A stretch of DNA of 45,624 nucleotides from a virus. The stretch covers positions 1 through 45,624 of IMG/VR virus record IMGVR_UViG_3300036841_000445, one strand, 5' to 3'. The position numbers and the translations under genes are program-made. This document shows, one piece after another, positions 36,902 through 44,555 of the stretch; within the stretch, counting starts at the first letter, position 1, and every line of letters begins with the position of its first letter. The notes beneath the pieces were generated by a model. The model worked only from the letters and a program-made list of their open reading frames with translations. It was not told the DNA's origin and searched no databases.

Positions 36902-37821
36902 GCGGCGCCCTCCAGCTGGTGCACTCCAACCGGCCCGACTGGCTGGAGTGGAGGCGCGGCGGCATCGGCGGCTCGGACGCCGCCGCCGTCGCGGGCCTGT
37001 CGCCGTTCTCGAATCCCTGGATGGTGTGGGCGGACAAGCGCGGCCTGCTGCCGCTCGACCGCCAGGAGGACCGGCGCCAGCGCGCCGGCCGGCTGCTGGA
37101 GCCCGTCGTCATCGAGTGGTTCGAGGAGGACACCGGCATCGACGTGCGCGATCGCCAAGTCGCGGTCGTGCACGCCGACCACGAGTGGATGCGCGCGACG
37201 CTCGACGGCCGCGCGTACCAGGACGTCGAGGGCCACCGGAACCCGCCCTTCGGCGTGGTGGAGGTGAAGACGTCCAACGGGCTCGACGGCCAGTGGACGG
37301 AGGGCGTGCCCGAGCACGTCCACATCCAAGCTCAGCACCAGATGGCCGTCGACGACGCTGCGCAGGCGTACGTCGCCGTCATGCTGCGCGGCGACTCATT
37401 CCTGTGGTTCCAGGTGGACCGGGATGACACGGCCATCGGCATCCTGATGGAGATCGAGGAGCGCTTCTGGCGCAAGCACGTGCTCGCCGGCGTGGCACCG
37501 GAGGTGGACGGTTCCTCAAAGACCGCCGAGGCGCTGCGCGCCGCGTTCGCGCGCCCGGAACGCGAGACGACGGAGCTGCCACCTGACGCACGCGGCCTGG
37601 TCGCCGAGTTTCTGCGCGCGGACCTCGCGGCCGTCGCCGCCAAGGCGGTCCGGCAGAAGGCCGCGAATCGGCTGATGGCGCTCATGGGCGACGCCGAGGT
37701 CGGTCTCATCGACGGCCGGCCGCAGGTGCGCTGGCCGATCGTGAAGCGGCGCGGCTACACCGTCCAGGCCACCGAGTACCGGCGCCTGACGGTGGTTGGA
37801 GGGATCGACGATGAGCGGTGA
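36898..37821 (+). CDS. YqaJ-family exonuclease (recombinase partner of RecT)
   Basis: 307 residues, GTG at 36898. RRGGIGGSDAAAVAGLSPFS (start of YqaJ domain), RAGRLLEPVVIEWFEEDTGI, MRATLDGRAYQDVEGHRNPP, GVVEVKTSNG and HIQAQHQMAV give the metal-binding Glu/Asp/E-x-K and the Gln-rich helix of lambda-exonuclease-like nucleases. It chews 5' ends to leave 3' single strands for RecT. It overlaps RecT by 11 bases, the usual exo-annealase pair. Confidence 0.9.
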   Translation: MSGALQLVHSNRPDWLEWRRGGIGGSDAAAVAGLSPFSNPWMVWADKRGLLPLDRQEDRRQRAGRLLEPVVIEWFEEDTGIDVRDRQVAVVHADHEWMRATLDGRAYQDVEGHRNPPFGVVEVKTSNGLDGQWTEGVPEHVHIQAQHQMAVDDAAQAYVAVMLRGDSFLWFQVDRDDTAIGILMEIEERFWRKHVLAGVAPEVDGSSKTAEALRAAFARPERETTELPPDARGLVAEFLRADLAAVAAKAVRQKAANRLMALMGDAEVGLIDGRPQVRWPIVKRRGYTVQATEYRRLTVVGGIDDER

Positions 37822-38668
37822 GCTGACGCAGCGCCTCCAGACGGCGGCCGTCGCCCAGCAGCAGGGCCAGAGCCTGACGAAGCCCGGTGCGCGGCCGGCC
37901 AACGTCATGCAGCTCTTCCAGTACGACGTGTACCGGACGGAGCTGATGCGCGTGCTCAACGACAAGGACATGGTCCGACGCTTCCTGCAGGCCGGGCTGA
38001 CCGAGTGCATGCGCATCAAGAAGCTGGCCGACTGCAACTGGCAGAGCTTCGCCGGCGCGCTGATGCAGTGCGCGGTGACGAAGCTGGAGCCGGGGCCCGC
38101 GCTCGGCCACGCCTGGCTGCTCCCGTTCAAGGGCAACGCGACGTTCGTCCTCGGCTACCCCGGCGTGGTCCAGCTCGGCTGGCGGTCGGGCCTGGTCGCG
38201 GACATCCACGCCGCCAGCGTCTGCGAGGGCGACGAGTTCTTCTACGACGAAGGCGCCAACGTCGTCCAGCACAGGCGGCCTACGCGCGGAAAGCGCGGCA
38301 CCGCGTACGCGTACTACTCGGTCGTCCGCTACGTGAACGGCGGCCGGCATATCGAGTTCATGACGCGCGAGGAGGTCGACGAGCACGCTCAGCGCTACTC
38401 GCCGTCCTACCAGTCCAACGACGCGAGCTCGCCCTGGCGGACGAACTTCGACGAGATGGCCGAGAAGACCTGCGTGCTCCAGGGCAAGAAGATGATGCCG
38501 GCCTCCATCGAGTGGGTGAGCGCGGTCTCGGCCGACGAGCGGACCACCATCTGGACGCCGGGCAGCGGCATCCGGCCGGAAGACATCATGCTCCCGGCCC
38601 TGCCCGGACCGGAGGGCGAGCAGGCGGCAGAGGCCGCTCAGGGCACGCTGCTGGGGAGCCAGGGCTGA
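37811..38668 (+). CDS. recT: RecT single-strand annealing protein
   Basis: 285 residues, ATG at 37811 with GGAGGG upstream (a TTG at 37796 would add five residues but is less likely). MRVLNDKDMVRRFLQAGLTE, CNWQSFAGALMQCAVTKLEP, GPALGHAWLLPFKGNATFVL, GYPGVVQLGWRSGLVADIHA and SSPWRTNFDEMAEKTCVLQG are the classical RecT blocks (the a...gLeP....g.aylvPf......q.iiGy.G...la.Rsg pattern). It anneals single strands made by the YqaJ exonuclease. Confidence 0.95.
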   Translation: MSGELTQRLQTAAVAQQQGQSLTKPGARPANVMQLFQYDVYRTELMRVLNDKDMVRRFLQAGLTECMRIKKLADCNWQSFAGALMQCAVTKLEPGPALGHAWLLPFKGNATFVLGYPGVVQLGWRSGLVADIHAASVCEGDEFFYDEGANVVQHRRPTRGKRGTAYAYYSVVRYVNGGRHIEFMTREEVDEHAQRYSPSYQSNDASSPWRTNFDEMAEKTCVLQGKKMMPASIEWVSAVSADERTTIWTPGSGIRPEDIMLPALPGPEGEQAAEAAQGTLLGSQG

Positions 38669-38868
38669 TGCCGGATCTGAAGCTCTTCGTGTGGGAGGAC
38701 GTGCTCTGCGACTACACCTGCGGCATGGCCTGCGTGCTCGCGCACGACCTGGAGGAGGCCGGCCGGCTGCTCGCCGCGAAGTACCCGGAGTACACCATGA
38801 AGCTTCCGTTCTCGGAGGCCCGGGTCGTCAGCGAGCCAGAGGCCTTCGCCGTCCATGGAGGTGGGTAG
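38668..38868 (+). CDS. Small hypothetical early protein
   Basis: 66 residues, ATG at 38668 sharing the A of the RecT stop. DLKLFVWEDVLCDYTCGMAC, VLAHDLEEAGRLLAAKYPEY, ARVVSEPEAFAVHGGG. The lkLfvWedvl.dyt.G...vla.dleeA..ll pattern is found in small phage proteins of unknown role near recombination genes. Overlaps the next start by one base. Confidence 0.55.
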   Translation: MPDLKLFVWEDVLCDYTCGMACVLAHDLEEAGRLLAAKYPEYTMKLPFSEARVVSEPEAFAVHGGG

Positions 38869-39104
38869 TGGCGATCGCCGTGGCCGCCCCGGACGAGTTC
38901 CCGGCGCGGATGGAGATCAGGATCGTCGAGGAGCACCGGTCCGAGCGCGGCTCGATGGTCGTCCGCATCGGCGAGGGGATCTGCCCCTGGTGCGGCTGGG
39001 GCGCGATGCGCGCCGAGGCCGGCGGCCGGGGCTACTGCCCGAGCTGCGGCGGCTGGGTGCTGGCGGTGTTGGTGGAGCAGCGAGAGGAGGTGTCCGGTGG
39101 CTGA
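38868..39104 (+). CDS. Small zinc-ribbon protein
   Basis: 78 residues, GTG overlapping the previous TAG. Two Cys pairs, ICPWCGWGAM and YCPSCGGWVL, form a standard four-Cys zinc ribbon, after a strand-rich head (ARMEIRIVEEHRSERGSMVV). Probably binds nucleic acid or a partner protein; no family name. Overlaps the DnaQ-like gene by eight bases. Confidence 0.6.
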   Translation: MAIAVAAPDEFPARMEIRIVEEHRSERGSMVVRIGEGICPWCGWGAMRAEAGGRGYCPSCGGWVLAVLVEQREEVSGG

Positions 39105-39636
39105 GCAGAATGCCGGGCCATTCGTGGTGTTCGACGTCGAGTCGGACGGCCTGCATGGAGAGGGTTTCGCGGTAGGCTGGGCCGTCGTTGAGCTGGACCC
39201 GGTTGGAGGTGTGCCGATCCTCCTGGCGGACGGCATCGCGGTCGGACCGGCGCCACAGTCGAACGGCTGGATCCGCGAGAACGTCCTGCCCCATCTTCCC
39301 ACGCCGACGCATGCCGACCGCCGGAGCGTCCGGGACGCGTTCTGGCAGGTGTGGGAGCACTGGCGCGAGGAGGGCGCTCGGCTCGCTGCCGACGTGGCGT
39401 GGCCAGTCGAGGCGCGCTTCCTGGCGGCCTGCGTAGACGACGCACCGGCCACGAGGAGCTGGGGCGGACCATACCCGCTGATCGACATCTCCTCAGTTCG
39501 ACTCGCCGCGGGCCTGGACCCGCTCGGCGAGGAGGTTCGCCTCCCTCCAGAGTTGCCCGCCCACAACCCGCTGGCGGATGCCCGCCAGTCTTCGCGGCTG
39601 CTGACGGAGGCGCTGCGCCGTCGGGAGCAGCGATGA
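39097..39636 (+). CDS. DnaQ-like 3'-5' exonuclease
   Basis: 179 residues, GTG at 39097. Exo I: FVVFDVESDGLHGEGFAVGW (the D-x-E pair). The middle has EGARLAADVAWPVEARFLAA (the W/F and D of Exo II). Exo III: PAHNPLADARQSSRLL (His...Asp five residues apart). This is the DEDDh family order. Likely to trim single strands in recombination or to degrade host nucleic acid. The full motif set suggests an active enzyme. Confidence 0.75.
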   Translation: MAEQNAGPFVVFDVESDGLHGEGFAVGWAVVELDPVGGVPILLADGIAVGPAPQSNGWIRENVLPHLPTPTHADRRSVRDAFWQVWEHWREEGARLAADVAWPVEARFLAACVDDAPATRSWGGPYPLIDISSVRLAAGLDPLGEEVRLPPELPAHNPLADARQSSRLLTEALRRREQR

Positions 39637-39649
39637 AGAAGGTGTCGCG

Positions 39650-39880
39650 ATGGAGGTGATCGCGCTGCGCCGGGCCGCGGCGCCGGTGGACCCGCCGCAG
39701 CTGCTGCGCCCGCGGGAAGCGGCCGCCCGGCTGAGCATCAGCGAGCGCACCTTCTGGCGCTACATCCGCAAGGGCCTGCTCCCGCACGTCCGCCTGGGCG
39801 AGGACCAGCGCACGGTGCGCGTGCCGGTCGCCGCGCTCGACGAGTACATCCGGTCGCGCACGGTGAGGAGCAGCGCGTGA
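39650..39880 (+). CDS. xis: Excisionase-like HTH protein
   Basis: 76 residues, ATG at 39650. LLRPREAAARLSISERTFWR, YIRKGLLPHVRLGEDQRTVR, VPVAALDEYIRSR match the HTH_17/excisionase family (l.p.eaA..L.is.rt..r.ir.G.lp.vr......r.rvp..al..yi). It overlaps the integrase start by four bases and is almost certainly the recombination directionality factor. Confidence 0.8.
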   Translation: MEVIALRRAAAPVDPPQLLRPREAAARLSISERTFWRYIRKGLLPHVRLGEDQRTVRVPVAALDEYIRSRTVRSSA

Positions 39881-41091
39881 CCAGGCGCGGCGCCGGCGAG
39901 GGCTCCATCTCGCAGCGCAAGGACGGACGCTGGCAGGCCCGCATCGACCTCGGCGTCGACGCGCTCGGCCGCCGCCGGCGGAAGTACCTGTACGGCGCCA
40001 GCAAGCCGGAGGTCGTACGCAAGCTGCGCGCCGCGCTGCGTGGGCGGGAGGCGGGGCAGCTCGCCGGCGGCGACCAGCAGGGCCGGACCGTGCGCGCCTG
40101 GCTGGAGCACTGGCTGGAGACCGTGCATGCCACCCGCGAGCCGAACACGTACGCGGCCTACCGGCGAGCGGTGCACGTCCACCTGGCGCCCGCGGAGGGC
40201 CCGCCCGGGCTGGGGAGGATCCGGCTCGACCGGCTGGAGCCCGCGCAGATCGAGCGCTTCCTGCTCGCCAAGCAGCGCGCCGGCCTGGCGCCCTCGCACA
40301 TCCATCTCCTGCGCGCGGTGCTCAGTTCAGCACTGCGCCGGGCGCAGCGCCAGGGCCTGGTCGGCCGCAACGCGGCAGCAGCCGGGCTCGTCGAGCTGCC
40401 CACCATCGACCGCGGCGAGCATCAGGTCCTGAGCCTCGAACAGGCGCGCGCCTTCCTGGCCAGGATCAAGGGCGACCGCCTCTACGCGCTCTTCCTCACC
40501 GCCCTCATGCTCGGCCAGCGCCGATCCGAGATCCTCGGCCTGCGCTGGCGCGACGTCGACTTCGAGGGCGAGCGGCTGCGCATGATCTACAAGCTGGCGC
40601 GCGTCGACGGCGTGTGGCAGCTCCGGCGCCCGAAGACGGTCGGCAGCCGGCACACGCTGCCCATGCTGCCACCGCTCGCCGCGGCGCTGCGCGAGCACCG
40701 GGTCCAGCAGCAGTGGGAGCGGGAGGTCGCGGGCTCCAGCTGGTGGATGATGGAGCACCACGGTCAGCCGGTGGAGCTCGTCTTCACATCGGAGCGCGGC
40801 GCGCCGCTGCGCGGCGACTACGTGCGCGAGCGCTTCCAGAGGGAGCTGGTCGCGGCCGGCCTGCCGCGCCTGCGCTTCCACGACACCCGCCACTCGGCGG
40901 CCAGCATCATGCTCGCGCTGGGGGTGCCGCTGAAGACCGTCTCGCTGGTGCTCGGCCACGCCAACTACCGGATCACCTCGGACGTCTACGGCCACTTGGA
41001 GGACGACGTGGTCCGCGAGCAGCTCGCTGGCCTGGGCGCGGCTTGGGCGGATGAGCCCGAGCCGCCCGTTCTGCGGGAGGAGGAGGCATAG
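39877..41091 (+). CDS. int: Tyrosine site-specific integrase
   Basis: 404 residues, GTG at 39877. N-terminal arm-binding region (GSISQRKDGRWQARIDLG), a core-binding SAM-like part (WLEHWLETVHATREPNTYAA), then the catalytic domain: Arg in GQRRSEILGLRW (about residue 215), Lys in RPKTVGSRHTLP, His-x-x-Arg in RFHDTRHSAAS (about 335-338), His in LGHANYRIT, and the nucleophile Tyr in SDVYGH (about 371). All five catalytic positions are present, so it should be active. The probable attP starts at its stop codon. Confidence 0.95.
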   Translation: MTRRGAGEGSISQRKDGRWQARIDLGVDALGRRRRKYLYGASKPEVVRKLRAALRGREAGQLAGGDQQGRTVRAWLEHWLETVHATREPNTYAAYRRAVHVHLAPAEGPPGLGRIRLDRLEPAQIERFLLAKQRAGLAPSHIHLLRAVLSSALRRAQRQGLVGRNAAAAGLVELPTIDRGEHQVLSLEQARAFLARIKGDRLYALFLTALMLGQRRSEILGLRWRDVDFEGERLRMIYKLARVDGVWQLRRPKTVGSRHTLPMLPPLAAALREHRVQQQWEREVAGSSWWMMEHHGQPVELVFTSERGAPLRGDYVRERFQRELVAAGLPRLRFHDTRHSAASIMLALGVPLKTVSLVLGHANYRITSDVYGHLEDDVVREQLAGLGAAWADEPEPPVLREEEA

Positions 41092-41323
41092 GGTGTCATC
41101 CGTGGGTGTCAGGGGTCTCTTCGCAGACGCTCGGCGGGCGTCATCCGAACTTGTAACGGATGCGCTGCGCCGGAAAACCTGCGCAAGCCGCCATTGTCGC
41201 AGATGGCAAGGCACGGGTTGCCACCCGTTGCCAGGGAGTGCCGCCAAACTGGCCGCCTCTGGCATGCGCCGCCACGCGACGACACCGCCTGCCGCCGGTT
41301 GGGTGTCTTCTGGGGGTGTCAGG
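41091..41323. other. Probable phage attachment site (attP) region
   Basis: Between int and the next gene. Two 23-bp near copies, 41091-41113 and 41301-41323 (20 of 23 identical), each with two GGGTGTC boxes 13 bases apart, look like integrase arm sites. Between them CATCCG-AACTTGTAA-CGGATG (41142-41162) is a perfect inverted pair around nine bases, the shape of a core site. GGGCGTCATCCG at 41136 also repeats 41091-41102 with one change. Confidence 0.65.
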
Positions 41324-41934
41324 TGAGGTTCGTCACCCGGCCCCTGCCGGAGGTCTGGCCGAGCGGGGCGCGGACGCCGTCGTGGGATCGCCAGTACAGC
41401 CGGTTCAAAGCCGGCTGGACGGCGACGATGGATCTGCTGCAGCGGGAGCTGCGGCACCTCGACGCAACCGAGCCGGTCGTCATCGAGGCCGGCTATCAGC
41501 CGCACGAGATCCGTCTCGACGGCCGGCCGCGGGCCAACGCGAAGCTGTCGGATCCGGCCGTCATCGTCAGCTTCGGGAGCCGGCTCGGCCCGCTGCGGTA
41601 TGCGGCGGACACCTACCACGAGCACGCCGACAACCTGCGCGCCGTCGCCCTGACCCTGGAGCACCTGCGCGCCGTCGACCGCTACGGCGTCACGAAGCGC
41701 GGGGAGCAGTACCAGGGCTGGGCCGCGCTGCCGCCGTCGGACGAGGGCATGTCAGCCGAGGAGGCCGAGCTCTTCATTCGCCACCACGGTGACGGACTCG
41801 CCGCGCCGGGCCGGCCGCTGGGCTCGCTGAAAGATGCGTACCGGCGGGCCGCGAAGTACCTGCATCCGGATGCCGGCGGCGACCCGGCGGACTGGGCGAA
41901 GCTCGACCGGGCCCGCCAGGCGGTGAGGCTGTGA
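41323..41934 (+). CDS. J-domain (DnaJ-like) protein
   Basis: 203 residues; the GTG at 41323 follows the attP repeat. First part VRFVTRPLPEVWPSGARTPS, LDATEPVVIEAGYQPHEIRL, VSFGSRLGPLRYAADTYHEH. The C-terminal 50 residues hold SLKDAYRRAAKYLHPDAGGD, with the essential His-Pro-Asp, then WAKLDRARQAV, the end helix of a J-domain. It would recruit a host Hsp70, as other phage J-proteins do for replication or assembly. Overlaps the next gene by four bases. Confidence 0.8.
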   Translation: MRFVTRPLPEVWPSGARTPSWDRQYSRFKAGWTATMDLLQRELRHLDATEPVVIEAGYQPHEIRLDGRPRANAKLSDPAVIVSFGSRLGPLRYAADTYHEHADNLRAVALTLEHLRAVDRYGVTKRGEQYQGWAALPPSDEGMSAEEAELFIRHHGDGLAAPGRPLGSLKDAYRRAAKYLHPDAGGDPADWAKLDRARQAVRL

Positions 41935-42197
41935 ACCGCCCGGACCGCGATGCGTTGCGGCGGTTGGAGGTGGAGACGCGTGGCCACCACCTGCTCTCCG
42001 GTGACGAGACTGACCTGATCCTCGCGCAGCTCCCCGCCATCCTGGCTGCCCTGGAGCGCGCCGAGCGCGTGGAGGCGGCGGCGCGGGTCGTGGCTGCTGA
42101 CGACGCTCTCGACAATGGGGACGAACTGGTCCGCCGACTGTTCCGGCTCCGCGCCGCCCTGGTCTCTGCGCCGATCGAGGAGGCCGACCGTGGCTGA
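41931..42197 (+). CDS. Small helical protein
   Basis: 88 residues, GTG overlapping the J-protein stop. DALRRLEVETRGHHLLSGDE, TDLILAQLPAILAALERAER, VEAAARVVAADDALDNGDEL. Entirely helical with heptad-like spacing. Family not recognised. Eight-base overlap with the next gene. Confidence 0.5.
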   Translation: MNRPDRDALRRLEVETRGHHLLSGDETDLILAQLPAILAALERAERVEAAARVVAADDALDNGDELVRRLFRLRAALVSAPIEEADRG

Positions 42198-42636
42198 CGA
42201 GACGCGCACCAGCCGCGACACGATCCGCGCAGTGATCGAGGAGTGGAACGCCGTTGAGCTGACCGGCTGCGTAGGCGCGCTCTGGGACCGCCTCGCAGAA
42301 CGCATCGACCGGGCGCTGTTCGGCGACGGTAGCCACGAGCAGTCCGCGGCGCACTGGCGCGCCAACGCGGCGTCCGAGAAGCGCAAGAAGCAGCACGTCT
42401 CGGAGCTGCTGAGCGTGGCCTTCCGGGAGCGCGATGAGGCCCGCCGGGATGCCCTGAACGAGCATGCCGAGCTGACGGCTCTTCGTCGCGAGGTCGTGCG
42501 AGTTCTGCGTTTCTCCCGGAACCACGGTCGCGATCGCGACTACATCGTCCAGTACGGGCGAGGCATTCGGCCCAGCGAGGTCCGGCGCATCGCTGCCCTG
42601 CTTCGCGAGCCGGCCGAGGAAGTGCGTCATGGGTGA
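42190..42636 (+). CDS. Hypothetical protein upstream of replication genes
   Basis: 148 residues, GTG at 42190. SRDTIRAVIEEWNAVELTGC, then a basic coiled coil HWRANAASEKRKKQHVSELL, RERDEARRDALNEHAELTAL, and IRPSEVRRIAALLREPAEEV. No domain recognised. Followed by 156 bases without a gene that hold hairpins and the ribosome site for the initiator. Confidence 0.5.
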   Translation: MADETRTSRDTIRAVIEEWNAVELTGCVGALWDRLAERIDRALFGDGSHEQSAAHWRANAASEKRKKQHVSELLSVAFRERDEARRDALNEHAELTALRREVVRVLRFSRNHGRDRDYIVQYGRGIRPSEVRRIAALLREPAEEVRHG

Positions 42637-42662
42637 GACGGCGATGGCGCATCAGGCCCCGC

Positions 42663-42752
42663 GAAGGCCCCGCGCGGGGCCTTCCATCGGGGTAGTGGAG
42701 AACGCCATGGTCTGGTAGCGGCCCGCCGACACCATCTGGCCCGCCACTCCAC
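42663..42752 (+). promoter_or_regulatory. Two hairpins before the replication genes
   Basis: First, GAAGGCCCC-GCGC-GGGGCCTTC (42663-42684), a perfect 9-bp stem resembling a terminator without a T-run. Second, GTGGAG (42695-42700) pairs with CTCCAC (42747-42752) around a GC-rich inside. The region 42637-42792 has no gene. Probably a stop/attenuator separating upstream genes from the replication operon. Confidence 0.5.
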
Positions 42753-42792
42753 AGTCCCACCGGACGCATCTGAACACGTAGGAGAAATTCCG

Positions 42793-43770
42793 CTGAGGTC
42801 GTACTTCCGCGTCGACCCGCAGATGGTCGAGAACAAGCTGGCCGCTGGCTACACGCCGGCGCAGGTCGGCGCATTCGTCATGCTGCTCTCGCAGGCGGAG
42901 CAGCAGCCACAGCGGGGAAGGTTCCGCACGCTCGGCGAGTTGCGGGCGGCGATGGACTGCATGGTCGAGAAGGTCGGCAAGACGGCACGCATGTCGCCGT
43001 TCGTGCCCTTCCTCATCGACCGGAAGGACGTCATCCGGCTCGACGACGGCACGTACTACGTCGAGGGCTGGGACGAATGGCAGGAGGGCAACTGGCAGGT
43101 AGCCGAGCGCATGCGACGCGTGCGCGAGCGGAAGGCCGATGTGACGGCCGATGCGCTTCCCGACGACGAGGAGGTGACGGCGCCGGTTACGGGCGCCGTT
43201 ACGGGCGCCGTTACTCCGCCCGTTACGGTGGGCGTTACGGTCGGGGTTACTCCTGCCGTTACTCCCGCCGTTACGGCTCGTGACGCGCGTAGATCAGCAG
43301 CAGCAGCTACTCCAGGAGCTGAAGCTCCTTACGTAGCTACTGAGCTACCAGCCGTAAGCCGTCAGCGGCAAGCCGCGAGCGAAACGGCCGTGACGCCGCT
43401 GCCGCTGCCGCCGGAGGTGCAGGAGCGGGTCCGGGAGCTGGATGACGGCTGTGGCGGGATTCTGGCTCGCCAGCTCCGGGGCCCGGAACGGGACCTTGTG
43501 CTGCGCTGGGCATCGACCCTGCGGCGGGCCGGCGAGCTGGTCGCTGTCAGCGAGGTGCTCGACGTGGTGGCCTACGAGATGCGCCGGCCGACGCCCGACG
43601 GGACGCTGCCGGTGAACCTGGCCTGGTGCGCCGACGCCGTGGCGACCCTGGCCCGGGAGCGGGCCAGTCCAGCCACAGGAGCCGCCGGCGAGCGGCTCAC
43701 CGCGAACTCGCAGCTGGCCCGGCGCATCGAGGCTGGGCTGCTGCAGCGGCAGGGCGGCGGGTCGTCGTGA
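42793..43770 (+). CDS. Replication initiator-like protein (DnaD/lambda-O type)
   Basis: 325 residues if translation begins at CTG 42793, which has AGGAG eight bases upstream; the first ATG (42823) has no ribosome site and would remove the conserved-looking RSYFRVDPQ start. N-terminal winged-helix part: AAGYTPAQVGAFVMLLSQAE, QQPQRGRFRTLGELRAAMDC, TYYVEGWDEWQEGNWQVAER. Middle Val/Thr repeats encode the iterons (43186-43274). C-terminal part: RQLRGPERDLVLRWASTLRR, VSEVLDVVAYEMRRPTPDG. It lies directly before a helicase-loader gene and should bind the origin inside its own gene. Confidence 0.7.
   Translation: MRSYFRVDPQMVENKLAAGYTPAQVGAFVMLLSQAEQQPQRGRFRTLGELRAAMDCMVEKVGKTARMSPFVPFLIDRKDVIRLDDGTYYVEGWDEWQEGNWQVAERMRRVRERKADVTADALPDDEEVTAPVTGAVTGAVTPPVTVGVTVGVTPAVTPAVTARDARRSAAAATPGAEAPYVATELPAVSRQRQAASETAVTPLPLPPEVQERVRELDDGCGGILARQLRGPERDLVLRWASTLRRAGELVAVSEVLDVVAYEMRRPTPDGTLPVNLAWCADAVATLARERASPATGAAGERLTANSQLARRIEAGLLQRQGGGSS
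43186..43348. other. Candidate replication origin (iterons)
   Basis: Eight GTTAC boxes lie exactly 12 bases apart (43186, 43198, 43210, 43222, 43234, 43246, 43258, 43270), the first two in identical GTTACGGGCGCC units. Just downstream are AGGAGCT-GA-AGCTCCT (43314-43329) and AGCTAC boxes at 43305, 43335 and 43343 in a less GC-rich stretch. Iterons inside an initiator gene are the lambda-ori arrangement. Confidence 0.7.
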
Positions 43771-44555
43771 CCATCGACGAGTGGGCCGCCACAGCGACGC
43801 TGCTGCTGCGTCGCTGGCCGAACCAGTCGCTGGACACCGACGTGCTCAGCACCTGGTACGAGCTGCTGGCCGACCTGCCCGGCGAAGCGGTGCACGCCGC
43901 GGTGCGGGCTCTGGCGCTGACCAGCCGGCCGTTCCCGCCCAATCCCGGCGACATCCGGGAGCGGTTCGCCGACCTCGTCGAGCCGCAGGTCACGTTCGAG
44001 CAAGCCTGGGCCGAAGCTCATCGGGCCATCAGCGCGGCGGGCCGCTACGACTCGGCGGAGGCCGAGCGGATGCTGCGGCAGGTGCCCGGAGCCTGGGACG
44101 TGGTGTTGGCGATGGGCGGCTGGGATGAGTTCTGCCACGGCGGCCCGATCGAGCAGCCGCCCATTCCGGCCGGGGTCCGCCGGGCCGAGGCTGAGCACGC
44201 GTGGAAGGCCCTGCGAGAGCAGCGCCGCACCGACATCGCCGCTGCCCCGCTGCCTGGGCCGGCCGGCGAGGCGGCCCGACGGCGTCTCCGGGGAGACGCC
44301 ATGCAGCCCATCGCGGTCGGAGCGCCGCCGCCGAGGGTCGCCGGATACCTGGCGCCGCTCCACCAGGTGGCGCTGCCGAGCATGCCCGAGATCCGGGAGC
44401 TGGCGACGGAGCGGCTCCTGCAGGCCGCGGCGAACCCGGTCCTGAAGCCCGAGTACCGCCAGGAGATCGAGCTCGCCATCCGCGAGGGCCGCGAGGCGCA
44501 GCTGCCCGACCGCCGGCAGCCGTTCGTCGACCAGGTCCGACAGGAGATGCAGTGA
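43767..44555 (+). CDS. Helicase loader-like protein
   Basis: 262 residues, GTG overlapping the initiator stop. WAATATLLLRRWPNQSLDTD, VLSTWYELLADLPGEAVHAA, VRALALTSRPFPPNPGDIRE match the SPP1 G39P-like loader N-terminal pattern (w...l.dlp...v..Av..l......fpP..gdi). Pro/Arg-rich linker and a basic helical C-terminus (MPEIRELATERLLQAAANPV). With the initiator it should bring a host replicative helicase to the origin, since no helicase gene is visible. Confidence 0.7.
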   Translation: MTIDEWAATATLLLRRWPNQSLDTDVLSTWYELLADLPGEAVHAAVRALALTSRPFPPNPGDIRERFADLVEPQVTFEQAWAEAHRAISAAGRYDSAEAERMLRQVPGAWDVVLAMGGWDEFCHGGPIEQPPIPAGVRRAEAEHAWKALREQRRTDIAAAPLPGPAGEAARRRLRGDAMQPIAVGAPPPRVAGYLAPLHQVALPSMPEIRELATERLLQAAANPVLKPEYRQEIELAIREGREAQLPDRRQPFVDQVRQEMQ

